From contig CP073749.1 of assembly GCA_024398055.1 (NCBI GenBank), positions 3,472,594 to 3,536,593 on the forward strand: DNA of 64,000 nt. Direction: 5' to 3'. The DNA comes from a bacterium SCSIO 12741 (GTDB taxonomy: Bacteria > Bacteroidota > Bacteroidia > Flavobacteriales_G > Salibacteraceae). A program made the translations under genes and the position numbers. Positions 7,885 through 15,427 of this stretch are shown piece by piece. The notes beneath the pieces are model-generated. The model was not told where the DNA came from, ran no database searches, and was given only the letters and a program-made list of their open reading frames with translations. How positions within the stretch are numbered: the first letter of the stretch is position 1; each line of letters opens with the position of its first letter.

Positions 7885-8649
7885 CTATAGTCCGTCTATT
7901 TCAGCCTTTAAGTGTTCAATCTCTTCTGGATTCAAAAATTCATACCAGAGAACGTTTAGTCCTTCATAAAGGAGTGCATCAAAGGCCACATTTATCCATT
8001 TCTCGAATTCTTTGTCCTGTAACTGAAAGATTCGCGGATCACCAGATATTATTCGATGACCGTTACGAGCCATCCATTCTCTTGGATTCATTCTTAGGTC
8101 GTAAACTTTAGATTTCAAATGTTCTTCTTCCTGAGATGAAATCTCCTTTTGTCTGAAGTATTGAGGTGGGGACACAGGTCTTATTTCGGGTGATCTGAAA
8201 TATTCATCTGACCGAATATAATCCATCTTTTCCTGCAGCAGTTCTTTGTCTCCAAAATTTGTTTGCTGGAATTTTGCTTGATCCAAATTTTGAAGAATAC
8301 CTATTTCCAACTCTGACCTTTTGCTCACCAATTTGCTATTAAGATAAACTCTTCCTGGAAGCTCTGATTCTCGGTGGATTTTCCAAATTGCATGCTGAAC
8401 AAAATGAATTTTGAAGGCTTGCTCAAGATCATTTTTGCAGATTAGGGATATGCTTCCCCCGTCCATCCAAGCTTGAAGTTCGAGTATTGTTGTGGGTACA
8501 AAATCAGTTTCGAGTGTGAGCGCGAGAGCGAAGACTAGGAACTGATTTTTCTTCGCTCTCGTTCTCAAACTCGCTCTAACTCTCACTTTCAGCTTTCCAT
8601 TGGGAACGAATTTCTTACAAGGTTTAGCTGCCAATCCACTCCTTTCCAA
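7885..8649 (-). CDS. Uncharacterised cytosolic protein with repeat-derived N-terminus
   Basis: The open frame is 254 residues, but residues about 20-50 (KVRVRASLRTRAKK..., FALALTLETDF) are the translation of a low-complexity inverted repeat at 8513-8590 that belongs to a dispersed family in this window. The original start is probably the ATG at 8466 (MDGGSISLICKND), giving about 193 residues. The C-terminal part (PREWMARNGHRIISGDP..., WINVAFDALLYEGLNVLWYEFLN) looks like a genuine folded protein. I do not recognise the family. A repeat insertion may have changed or removed the native N-terminus. Confidence 0.6.
   Translation of the reverse strand: MERSGLAAKPCKKFVPNGKLKVRVRASLRTRAKKNQFLVFALALTLETDFVPTTILELQAWMDGGSISLICKNDLEQAFKIHFVQHAIWKIHRESELPGRVYLNSKLVSKRSELEIGILQNLDQAKFQQTNFGDKELLQEKMDYIRSDEYFRSPEIRPVSPPQYFRQKEISSQEEEHLKSKVYDLRMNPREWMARNGHRIISGDPRIFQLQDKEFEKWINVAFDALLYEGLNVLWYEFLNPEEIEHLKAEIDGL
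8513..8590. repeat. Dispersed GAGTGTGAG/GAGCGAGA low-complexity inverted repeat
   Basis: TTCGAGTGTGAGCGCGAGAG on one side faces CTTCGCTCTCGTTCTC on the other around a short AT-rich spacer, forming an imperfect inverted repeat. The TTCGAGTGTGAG core recurs at about 56131, 59017, 59156 and 61307. A related GTTCTCGTTCTCACAC run lies at about 29667. Confidence 0.6.
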
Positions 8650-8864
8650 TAACGGATAGGCAACGAGACTGGATTTCGGAAAATCTTTATTATCCTTAGA
8701 CGTATTCTGTGTTTCTGGTTGGTTCGAAGTGTTCTAAATGTATCAGTGAAAAGCTACGCTGAATTTTTAGATGATAGTATAGTCGTAGACAGAAACCATA
8801 TCGAATTAAGATACATGAACATAATATACTTTGTTCTTGCCTGTTTTATTCTTGATTCAAGGCC

Positions 8865-9428
8865 TCATTTATATTTATTACGTGCTTCATACAACTTGAC
8901 TAATGGGTGTTCTTCATTAATATGAAGTTCAGTTTTTTCTCCAAAATTCCTTTTTCTTCTCTCATTCTCAAGTGGTTTTAAGATTTTCGGAATTATTTCT
9001 AAATCCTCTTTAGTCCAATTAAGAAATAAATCTTTTTTGTCAATCAACTTGTTCTGATAGGCGTTGGCTACATCAATATAAAAGTTGACAATGAGTCTTC
9101 TTTGAAAGTATATTGTACTTTCTAAATAGTTCTTTTTGTTATAACCTGCAAGGCTATTTAACTTCTTCATCTCTAATCCATCAATCTCAAAATACTTCTC
9201 AATAAAGGTATCATTGTTTGTTCTGTATAATTCCCATATTCTTCTTATTGCAAGGGCCATTTCTGTGCTTCTATAATGGCTAATGAGGTCTCTTACATTT
9301 TGTTTTTTTAAAGTTTTTCGTGATACTTTCCATACTGACATTGTGAATAGTGCGCTTGTTATCGCCAATATCAAACTTATATAGGGAAGATACTCTCGTA
9401 CATAGGGCAGATACTCTGAAAGTTTCAT
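8865..9428 (-). CDS. Membrane-anchored accessory protein of unknown function
   Basis: This 187-residue protein is AT-rich compared with the core genes. One hydrophobic helix (about residues 16-34, ISLILAITSALFTMSVW) anchors a helical cytoplasmic part rich in Lys, Asn and Tyr (HYRSTEMALAIRRIWELYR, FQRRLIVNFYIDVANAY). The layout recalls DUF4760-type membrane proteins, but I cannot assign it firmly. Its start is 17 bp from a repeat (9445-9658) that also precedes the neighbouring ATPase gene, so both genes look like exchangeable cargo behind the same leader. A defence role is possible only by association. Confidence 0.6.
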   Translation of the reverse strand: MKLSEYLPYVREYLPYISLILAITSALFTMSVWKVSRKTLKKQNVRDLISHYRSTEMALAIRRIWELYRTNNDTFIEKYFEIDGLEMKKLNSLAGYNKKNYLESTIYFQRRLIVNFYIDVANAYQNKLIDKKDLFLNWTKEDLEIIPKILKPLENERRKRNFGEKTELHINEEHPLVKLYEARNKYK

Positions 9429-9444
9429 ATACTTTTTTTGCTAT

Positions 9445-9658
9445 TTTTCTTAATGGCACTAAACGACTACATAAAGACATTCCTATATTCTCAATATACA
9501 TTCAATGGATTATCGAATGGAAACTCAAAAGCGAGGCTACCACAAGAGAAACACAGTTTAGTCTTACCTAAATTAACCATTTAAATCAAAACAACTAACC
9601 TCCTCTTTCAACTTATCAACCTCCTGAATATCAACTAAAAATGGTTCGAGAGCAGTCT
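9445..9658. repeat. Cassette leader repeat, copy 1
   Basis: This stretch of about 214 bp aligns end to end with 11350-11569 at roughly three-quarters identity. On the minus strand both copies encode the last 24 or so residues of one protein (LEPxLxDIQEVxKLKxEV, then stop), an intergenic part, then a start reading MSL(C/Y)(S/N)RL just ahead of an unrelated gene. Between 9659 and 9770 I see no gene. Confidence 0.8.
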
Positions 9659-9783
9659 GGCCCCCTGTACGAAATAGCAGAAGCTCTGATTTTCAGGGCT
9701 TTTGTTGTTTATAGGCAAAGAGACTGATTTTCAGAATTTCACGGCAATCCCAATGATAGTAGCCGTTTTGGGTTGGTTCGAAT

Positions 9784-9914
9784 TTTTAACGGTTTGGCTA
9801 AGGAACCTGCGGGTATAGGGGCACGTATTTGTCTTCAAAGTGCCAAGTTTTATTATGTGTATAAATGCTGATTTTACCTTGTCAGCCCACATGTTTACTT
9901 AGCCTTTGTTAGGC
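9784..9914 (-). other. attC-like palindromic site at the end of the TOPRIM gene
   Basis: On the minus strand the order is GCCTAAC (9914-9908, fits R'' RYYYAAC), AAA, GGCTAAG (9904-9898), an interior of 95 bp, CTTAGCC (9802-9796), AAACC, GTTAAAA (9790-9784, one base off R' GTTRRRY). The stop codon TAA of the gene lies inside R'', as in many integron cassettes. The interior contains smaller hairpins (GGCAC/GTGCC, GCTGA/TCAGC). No integron integrase is present in the window. Confidence 0.45.
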
Positions 9915-10487
9915 AACGTTTTCTAGTTCATCGGAAATTGATCTTACGAAGTCTTCTCGTTGTTGTTGGGTAAGAACATTTCTAACCCATGACTTGCACA
10001 TAGCTCGCCACAATTCTCTTCCCCCTAATGTAAGGTTATCTGCTACATGTTTCACCCAATCATGGTGATCAGCGAGAGTAATGGCATGTTCAGAATTGTC
10101 AACCAAATCAGCATGGGAACGTGAAATTGTATCAGCTACATCGGGAAATCCGTTATTCAATAATTGAGTCATCACAACTCTTTCTGGGGCGTCACCTCCC
10201 GGCAAAATCAAACACCCTTGAGCTGGGTCTTGGTCGCCATCAAGAGCCACAAGCGTAGGCCTTGTAAAGCGATTTTGGTGCTTCATCGTACCAAGAGAAA
10301 CTCCAACAGAGGCGGAACCATAAGGTACAACATCAATTCTGGTTAAAATTTCTGGTTGTGTATGAGCCACTATTTCTTCTACGATAATTTTTGCGTCATA
10401 GTCCTCAACATAAAAATCGAGTTCTGGATGGTTTTCGTCATCCATTTTGGACAACGCAAATTCAGTACTAACTCCATGGACGACTTG
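9909..10487 (-). CDS. TOPRIM half of OLD-like ATPase/nuclease (-1 frame)
   Basis: This is the C-terminal 192 residues of the gene that begins at 11347, read in the -1 frame. Reading on from the slippery site gives QVVHGVSTEFALSKMDDE, which is how this ATPase family continues. The TOPRIM residues are visible: Glu in YVED, then LVALDGDQD with the DxD pair. Further family landmarks are PGGDAPERVV, ADHHDWVKH and LGGRELWRAMCKSW. TOPRIM domains fused to ABC-type ATPases act as metal-dependent nucleases in OLD, GajA and relatives. If no frameshift occurs, a TTG at 10454 could start a separate 181-residue protein. Confidence 0.8.
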   Translation of the reverse strand, partial: QVVHGVSTEFALSKMDDENHPELDFYVEDYDAKIIVEEIVAHTQPEILTRIDVVPYGSASVGVSLGTMKHQNRFTRPTLVALDGDQDPAQGCLILPGGDAPERVVMTQLLNNGFPDVADTISRSHADLVDNSEHAITLADHHDWVKHVADNLTLGGRELWRAMCKSWVRNVLTQQQREDFVRSISDELENVA

Positions 10488-11347
10488 TTTCCCCCTACAC
10501 TATTAAATACATATACTCGTGCCTCCATAGGAAGTTCGTCAAGTACATATGGAGAGTGTGTCGTGAGAATAAATTGGGCTTTCTTCTCTCTAGAAATAAT
10601 CGCTAAATCTCTGATTAGTCTTCTTTGTGCTCTAGGATGTAATGAAGTCTCAACTTCATCAATTAATACAAGAGAATAATTTGGGATTTCGAGGGCAACC
10701 AGGTCTGCCAATGTCGCTTCACCGGCCCCTTGATGAAAACCAGAATAACTGGCTTCGCCCCAACCAACCACAGGTACCTGTCTATCAGGGTCTGTTCTCG
10801 TTGAAGAATGCCTAGCGGTATTATATGTACGACCTACAATCTTGGAAAAACGAGTTTTTTGGTCATCGGAAAATTCTGTGGAAGCACCTTCTTCCAAATT
10901 TCTATTGGTCAATCTGGAGTAACCTGTTCTCGCATAGATGGGTTGTATTCTCCTTAAATCTAAATACTTTACAGGTCTATTACGTCTAGTTTCATTCCCC
11001 CTCCACCTTGCGGTTGGTTTCCTAACTGAAATGGAATGAAAATCATGCCCTTCTTTAATAGAGGATCGAATTGTTATTCCCTCAATTGAGTCCCAAGCAG
11101 TATCAGGGAAAAAATCAGAGGCGTAATAAAATCTATCTGTTTCGTGTTTGTACAAGGCAGCAGCGGCTTGTATGATAGTGCTTTTCCCAGCACCATTTTC
11201 ACCAACGATGGCGACTATTGGGAAGTTGAATTCTACACGCTGACCTTCCCACCCTCTTAAATTTTCAATTTCCAGCCAGAAGAGGTGCTTTGGGAAATCA
11301 CCTCGATCCCAGGTGTTTTTTAATCTCCGTATTTCAGTTGATATCAT
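10379..11347 (-). CDS. ABC/SMC-type ATPase half of OLD-like protein
   Basis: The zero-frame product is 322 residues. It starts ISTEIRRLKNTWDRGDFPKHLFWLE, has Walker A GENGAGKST (about residue 49), a signature-like GAGEATLADLV, Walker B LVLIDEVETSLHP and the switch histidine in FILTTHSPYV. After about residue 287 the zero frame leaves the family sequence (LRCPKWMTK...), while the -1 frame continues it into a TOPRIM domain. The full product by -1 shift would be about 479 residues. Family members are single-gene or two-gene phage-defence nucleases. It is cargo behind the leader repeat at 11350-11569, and an 17-codon upstream frame overlaps its start. Confidence 0.88.
   Translation of the reverse strand: MISTEIRRLKNTWDRGDFPKHLFWLEIENLRGWEGQRVEFNFPIVAIVGENGAGKSTIIQAAAALYKHETDRFYYASDFFPDTAWDSIEGITIRSSIKEGHDFHSISVRKPTARWRGNETRRNRPVKYLDLRRIQPIYARTGYSRLTNRNLEEGASTEFSDDQKTRFSKIVGRTYNTARHSSTRTDPDRQVPVVGWGEASYSGFHQGAGEATLADLVALEIPNYSLVLIDEVETSLHPRAQRRLIRDLAIISREKKAQFILTTHSPYVLDELPMEARVYVFNSVGGNKSSMELVLNLRCPKWMTKTIQNSIFMLRTMTQKLS
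10487..10493 (-). other. Slippery heptamer G GGA AAC at the ATPase/TOPRIM frame change
   Basis: On the minus strand the zero-frame codons are ggg|gga|aac, so the heptamer fits X XXY YYZ in the correct phase (gga is codon 286). A -1 slip here joins the two family-matching parts exactly. A run of five G (10491-10495) overlaps it, so a lost G in the genome or in the assembly would give the same picture. Confidence 0.55.
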
Positions 11348-11349
11348 GC

Positions 11350-11569
11350 TTATTCTTTAATGTTGCCAAACGATTGTATAAAGACATGTCTTTATTTTCT
11401 CTGTACGTTCAATTGATCAACCAACAAAAACTTAAAAACAAGGCTACTACAAGAGAAATACAGTTCAGTTTAAACCTAAATTAACCATTTCAATCAAACA
11501 ACTCCCCAACCTCACCTTTCAATTTTTCAACCTCTTGAATATCAGTTAAAATTGGTTCGAGAGTAGTCT
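11350..11569. repeat. Cassette leader repeat, copy 2
   Basis: This copy of the repeat at 9445-9658 lies immediately upstream of the ATPase gene. On the minus strand it encodes TTLEPILTDIQEVEKLKGEV then GELFD and a stop. About 100 bp later a short frame MSLYNRLATLKNKHDIN (11387-11334) runs into the ATPase start and ends 11 bases inside it, which would allow coupled translation. From 11570 to 11617 I see nothing. Confidence 0.8.
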
Positions 11570-11617
11570 TGTCCTCCGTGATGAAAAATCAATATCCATT
11601 AAGCGATGAATTAGAGA

Positions 11618-12145
11618 TTATACCTGTTTTGGACTATCAAAGAAAAGCGGTGAAACCTGGCCAGGATAGCGATCCTTAATTTTTTCTAAGGTCGTTTTCA
11701 GTTCGGCCAACTCGATAGGTAGCGCTGTTCGAACTACGGTTTCTCCTTGCTGAAATTCCATTCGACCCAAATGCTCGTATCCGCCTTCCTCTTGAAAAAT
11801 GTCAATAACCAATCCCGAAACCGGGATCTCTTTTTTGCCATCCTTAAAATACCGATAATCAGCCAGGTAATGGATGTGATCATCATGGAAGGTAAGGACC
11901 TCTTTACCAAAGGAATTCCACAGAAAGAGTCGGAGCATGAAGAAGGCCAGCCATCCGAAAAAGGCAAAACCTATGACCACGCCAATATGAAAACCCTTGG
12001 CGCTGGAAACAAGAAATCCCAGGACAGAAAAGGGAATGATCGCACAACAAACAGCTACAACGATTAAAAAAATACGAATTCCAAGGGGCGTCTTTTTATG
12101 GTGTATAACAATCTGATTCTCCCCAATTTCGGCTCTGGCTTCCAT
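11618..12145 (-). CDS. Two-helix membrane protein with PH-like C-terminus, unknown function
   Basis: The ATG at 12145 (MEARAEIGENQIVIHHKK) is favoured over the track start 26 residues upstream, whose extension is polar and out of character. Two adjacent membrane helices (IFLIVVAVCCAIIPFSVLGFL and GVVIGFAFFGWLAFFMLRLFL) are followed by a beta-rich domain (LTFHDDHIHYLADYRYFKDGKKEIPVSGLVIDIF). This arrangement resembles bacterial PH-like membrane proteins. It has no clear neighbours in an operon. The identification is structural only. Confidence 0.65.
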   Translation of the reverse strand: MEARAEIGENQIVIHHKKTPLGIRIFLIVVAVCCAIIPFSVLGFLVSSAKGFHIGVVIGFAFFGWLAFFMLRLFLWNSFGKEVLTFHDDHIHYLADYRYFKDGKKEIPVSGLVIDIFQEEGGYEHLGRMEFQQGETVVRTALPIELAELKTTLEKIKDRYPGQVSPLFFDSPKQV

Positions 12146-12318
12146 GTGTCGGTTATTTATTGGTGAGACTAAGGTATAAAACAGAGGGGAGTTACGAGAC
12201 TGGAGAATCGAGTGGCATGTCACAAGCCTAATCCATTGAAAATTACCTGCGGTGATCGCTCTTAGAACTCAAACCCATGGCTATAGGGATTGATGCTGAA
12301 AATTGACCCTGAAAATTG

Positions 12319-14112
12319 TCAAACCTTCTCTTGCCCTTCCAAAAGCTGCTTCTGGTACAGATCAGCATAAAACCCTTCTTCCTTCATCAAGGAATCATGA
12401 TCTCCTGATTGAACGATACGGCCTTCATCAAGCACGATAACCCGATCGCATTGGGAAGCGGCACTTACTCGGTGCGTGATAATAAGGGCGGTTTTTCCCT
12501 TCATCACTTTTTTCAGGTTGCTCAGAATCTTTTTTTCGGTTTCAGTATCTACGGCAGAGAGGCAGTCGTCGAAAATGAGAATAGAAGGTTGAGCAATCAA
12601 AGCACGTGCAATGGAAATACGCTGTTTTTGTCCACCCGATAGGGTAATACCTCGCTCTCCAACCTCGGTCTCGTACTGCTCAGGAAAGCCCATGATGTTG
12701 TCATGAACCAAAGCTTGTTTGGCTGCCCACTCCACGCGATCTTTTGGAACCTGTCCTTTAGGATCTCCAAAGGAGATGTTGTTTCCAATGGTCTCTGAAA
12801 ACAGGAAGACATCTTGAGGCACAGCTCCAATAGAATGGCGCAAATCGGTAAGGTGATGATCTTTTACAGGACGGTCGTCAATCCGAATTTCTCCTTGCTC
12901 CACATCATATAATCGATTGATGAGTCCAGCCAAGGTGGATTTTCCAGAACCCGTGCGACCCATCACGGCCAAGGATTCACCTGGATTTAATTCAAAGGAA
13001 ACCTCTTTCAGCGCCTCAATTCCTGAATCCTTGTAGGTGAAAGCTACATTGTCAAAGGTGATTTTTCCTTGGATGTCGCTTCGCGTTTCACTGTGGTTTT
13101 GGATATCAGGCTCTACGCTTAAGAATTCATTGATGCGTTGCTGAGAGGCAGCAGCACGTTGAACAAGGGAGGTAACCCAGCCTAAAGAAGCCACTGGCCA
13201 GGTGAGCATGTTTACATAGATGACAAACTCGGCGATGTTTCCCATGGTAATCTCCCCGGCAATAGCCAATCGACCGCCGATGAAAATGGTGAGAATGGTA
13301 CTTAGACCAATTAGCAAAATCATCATGGGGAGGAAGATGGCGTTCACCTTCACCAGGCTCAGAGTCTTGTCTTTGTAATCCTCAAGTTCTTTTTCGAAAA
13401 ATTCGCTTTTGTGATTCTGTTGGTTGTAGGCCTTGATTACCCGAATACCGGAAAAGGATTCCTGTACAAAGGTGGATAGCACGCTCAACTGGGCCTGCAC
13501 CCGTTCACTCTTTTTATTGATCAGGTGGCTAACGTAGTAGATGCTGATCGACAATAGAGGAAGCGGAGTGAGTACATAGAGGGTAAGCAAAGGATTTACC
13601 CGAAGCATAGTCGTAATCACCAAGGTGAAGAGCACAATCAAGTTGATCGTGTACATTATGGCTGGCCCAAAGTACATCCGTACACGACTCACATCTTCAC
13701 TAATCCGGTTCATCAAATCCCCGGTGTTGTTTTGCTTGTAGAAGGAAAGACTGAGCTTTTCGTAGTGGGCGAAAATTTCGTTTTTTAGGTCGTATTCAAT
13801 CAACCGAGACATCACAATGATCGTCATTCGGGTAAGGAAGAGGAAGAATCCTTTGAGTAGAGCCAAGGCCAAAACCAGAGCCGCGAAATAGATCAAAATT
13901 CCCGTCAGCGACTGAAAATAATCGCCTTGGAGCGAGCTTCCATCAAACCAGGAGTAGGTTTTCACGGCTTCCAATACCGTATCAAATGCCGTACGAATAA
14001 CCTGAACTGGATAAATGGCAAAGCCATTGGAAATCACCACAAAGAGAACGCCCAAGGCCAGCCTCCAGCGGTATTTCCAAAAGTATTTATTGAGTGCAAA
14101 TAGTGCTTTCAT
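12319..14112 (-). CDS. ABC exporter, fused permease and ATPase (MsbA/MDR-like)
   Basis: This 597-residue half-transporter has six transmembrane helices in the first 320 residues and a C-terminal nucleotide-binding domain: Walker A GRTGSGKST, Q-loop GAVPQDVFLF, signature LSGGQKQR, Walker B ILIFDDCLSAVD and switch ITHR. It should dimerise in the inner membrane and export lipids, drugs or peptides. The sequence is of the general MsbA/LmrA/SmdB type found as a single gene in most Bacteroidota. The gene is divergent from leucine dehydrogenase, sharing a 150-bp promoter region. The substrate is not predictable. Confidence 0.93.
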   Translation of the reverse strand: MKALFALNKYFWKYRWRLALGVLFVVISNGFAIYPVQVIRTAFDTVLEAVKTYSWFDGSSLQGDYFQSLTGILIYFAALVLALALLKGFFLFLTRMTIIVMSRLIEYDLKNEIFAHYEKLSLSFYKQNNTGDLMNRISEDVSRVRMYFGPAIMYTINLIVLFTLVITTMLRVNPLLTLYVLTPLPLLSISIYYVSHLINKKSERVQAQLSVLSTFVQESFSGIRVIKAYNQQNHKSEFFEKELEDYKDKTLSLVKVNAIFLPMMILLIGLSTILTIFIGGRLAIAGEITMGNIAEFVIYVNMLTWPVASLGWVTSLVQRAAASQQRINEFLSVEPDIQNHSETRSDIQGKITFDNVAFTYKDSGIEALKEVSFELNPGESLAVMGRTGSGKSTLAGLINRLYDVEQGEIRIDDRPVKDHHLTDLRHSIGAVPQDVFLFSETIGNNISFGDPKGQVPKDRVEWAAKQALVHDNIMGFPEQYETEVGERGITLSGGQKQRISIARALIAQPSILIFDDCLSAVDTETEKKILSNLKKVMKGKTALIITHRVSAASQCDRVIVLDEGRIVQSGDHDSLMKEEGFYADLYQKQLLEGQEKV

Positions 14113-14153
14113 TTCCCTCGATCAACCCCTCGCAAAAAGGACGTTTTTTTCCC

Positions 14154-14161
14154 TACATTTG
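14154..14161 (+). promoter_or_regulatory. Bacteroidota -7 box (TACATTTG) ahead of leucine dehydrogenase
   Basis: TACATTTG fits TAnnTTTG and is about 100 bp before the start codon. No clear TTG is found at -33, so this is a moderate prediction. Confidence 0.45.
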
Positions 14162-14262
14162 CCGCGCCTTTTGGCGGAGAAGGATAGTCCTTAAACAGGT
14201 GTCAAAACCGCTGCAAAGGTAGTTACGAATCAAAGCATAAATTGTATTTAAACTGATAAGAA

Positions 14263-15351
14263 ATGGAAAATCTTTCCGTAGAATGCAACGTCTTGGAGCT
14301 AATGGCCCAGAACGAGCACGAGCAGGTTGTTTTTTGCCAGGATAAAAATTCCGGGTTAAAAGCCATTATCGCGATTCATGATACCACCCTTGGTCCCGCT
14401 TTGGGAGGTACCCGTATGTGGCAGTATGACAACGAAGCTCAGGCTTTGAATGACGTATTGCGTTTGTCCCGTGGAATGTCTTACAAGGCTTCCATCAGCG
14501 GCTTGAACCTCGGTGGAGGTAAGGCGGTGATTATCGGAGACAGCCGGACTCAAAAGAACGAAGCTTTGATGCGTCGTTTCGGAAAATTTGTTGACAGCCT
14601 AAGTGGAAAATACATCACTGCAGAAGATGTAGGAATGTCTCCACGCGATATGGAATACATCCACGATGAAACGGATCACGTAGTTGGTTTGCCATCTGCT
14701 TTGGGTGGTGGTGGAGACCCCTCTCCAGTTACTGCTTACGGTGTATACATGGGTATGAAAGCATCTGCTCAGTACGTTTACGGAACAGATAGTCTGGAAG
14801 GAAAGAAAGTAGTTGTTCAAGGTGCAGGTCACGTAGGTGAACACTTGATTGGTTACCTGACCAATGAAGGCGCTAAGGTGGCTGTTTCTGATATTTTCGA
14901 AGACAAGATCAAATACATCACTGATAAATACAGTGGAGTAGAAGTGGTAGCAGCTGACGCCATCTACGGCGAGCAAATGGACATCTACGCTCCATGTGCT
15001 TTGGGTGCTACGGTTAACAACGAAACCTTGGATCAGTTGACTTGTAAGATCATTGCAGGTGCGGCTAACAACCAGTTGCAAAACGAACAAATTCACGGAC
15101 GTATGGTGATGGAAAAAGGAATGGTTTACGCTCCTGACTTCCTGATCAATGCAGGTGGATTGATCAACTGCTACTCCGAGTTGGAAGGGTATAACCGGGA
15201 AAGAGCTTTCTCGAAAACAGAAAGCATTTTCGATACTACTTTGCAAATTCTTAAAGTATCAGAAGAAAAGAATATTCCTACTTATCAAGCTGCTAATGAG
15301 CTTGCTGAGAAGAGAATTGCGGCTATTGGTAACATTAACCGCACCTTATAA
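14263..15351 (+). CDS. ldh: Leucine (Glu/Leu/Phe/Val family) dehydrogenase
   Basis: This 362-residue NAD-dependent amino acid dehydrogenase reversibly deaminates leucine and other branched amino acids to 2-oxoacids and ammonia in the cytosol. Key residues are in place: TLGPALGGTRM, Lys75 (MSYKAS), Lys87 (GLNLGGGK), Asp122 in ITAEDVG, and the Rossmann motif VVVQGAGHVGEH in the second half. The spacing of Lys75, Lys87 and Asp122 matches the substrate and catalytic residues Lys68, Lys80 and Asp115 of Bacillus leucine dehydrogenase. The 2-oxoacids feed branched fatty acid synthesis, prominent in Bacteroidota. It is followed by nusB. Confidence 0.93.
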   Translation: MENLSVECNVLELMAQNEHEQVVFCQDKNSGLKAIIAIHDTTLGPALGGTRMWQYDNEAQALNDVLRLSRGMSYKASISGLNLGGGKAVIIGDSRTQKNEALMRRFGKFVDSLSGKYITAEDVGMSPRDMEYIHDETDHVVGLPSALGGGGDPSPVTAYGVYMGMKASAQYVYGTDSLEGKKVVVQGAGHVGEHLIGYLTNEGAKVAVSDIFEDKIKYITDKYSGVEVVAADAIYGEQMDIYAPCALGATVNNETLDQLTCKIIAGAANNQLQNEQIHGRMVMEKGMVYAPDFLINAGGLINCYSELEGYNRERAFSKTESIFDTTLQILKVSEEKNIPTYQAANELAEKRIAAIGNINRTL

Positions 15352-15398
15352 AATAAAGAGTTTTAGGTGAATCCCTGGTCGCATTTCCGGCCGGGGAT

Positions 15399-15406
15399 TA
15401 CCTTTG
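15399..15406 (+). promoter_or_regulatory. Bacteroidota -7 box (TACCTTTG) ahead of nusB
   Basis: The box fits TAnnTTTG exactly and sits 22 bases before the nusB ATG at 15428, which would give a short leader. A small GC-rich hairpin (ATCCC/GGGAT, 15371-15398) just upstream may end the leucine dehydrogenase transcript. Confidence 0.55.
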
Positions 15407-15427
15407 CCTCAAACTACGTTCTTATCC

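Noticed and set aside
8719-8925. A 68-residue plus-strand frame upstream of the membrane accessory gene
   Set aside because: It overlaps the end of the better-supported minus-strand gene and shows no protein-like composition.
8865-11347. A known named defence system such as Gabija, Zorya or Thoeris
   Set aside because: The ATPase/TOPRIM protein resembles OLD-type nucleases but no UvrD-like helicase, ZorA/B or TIR partner is present, so no named system is claimed.
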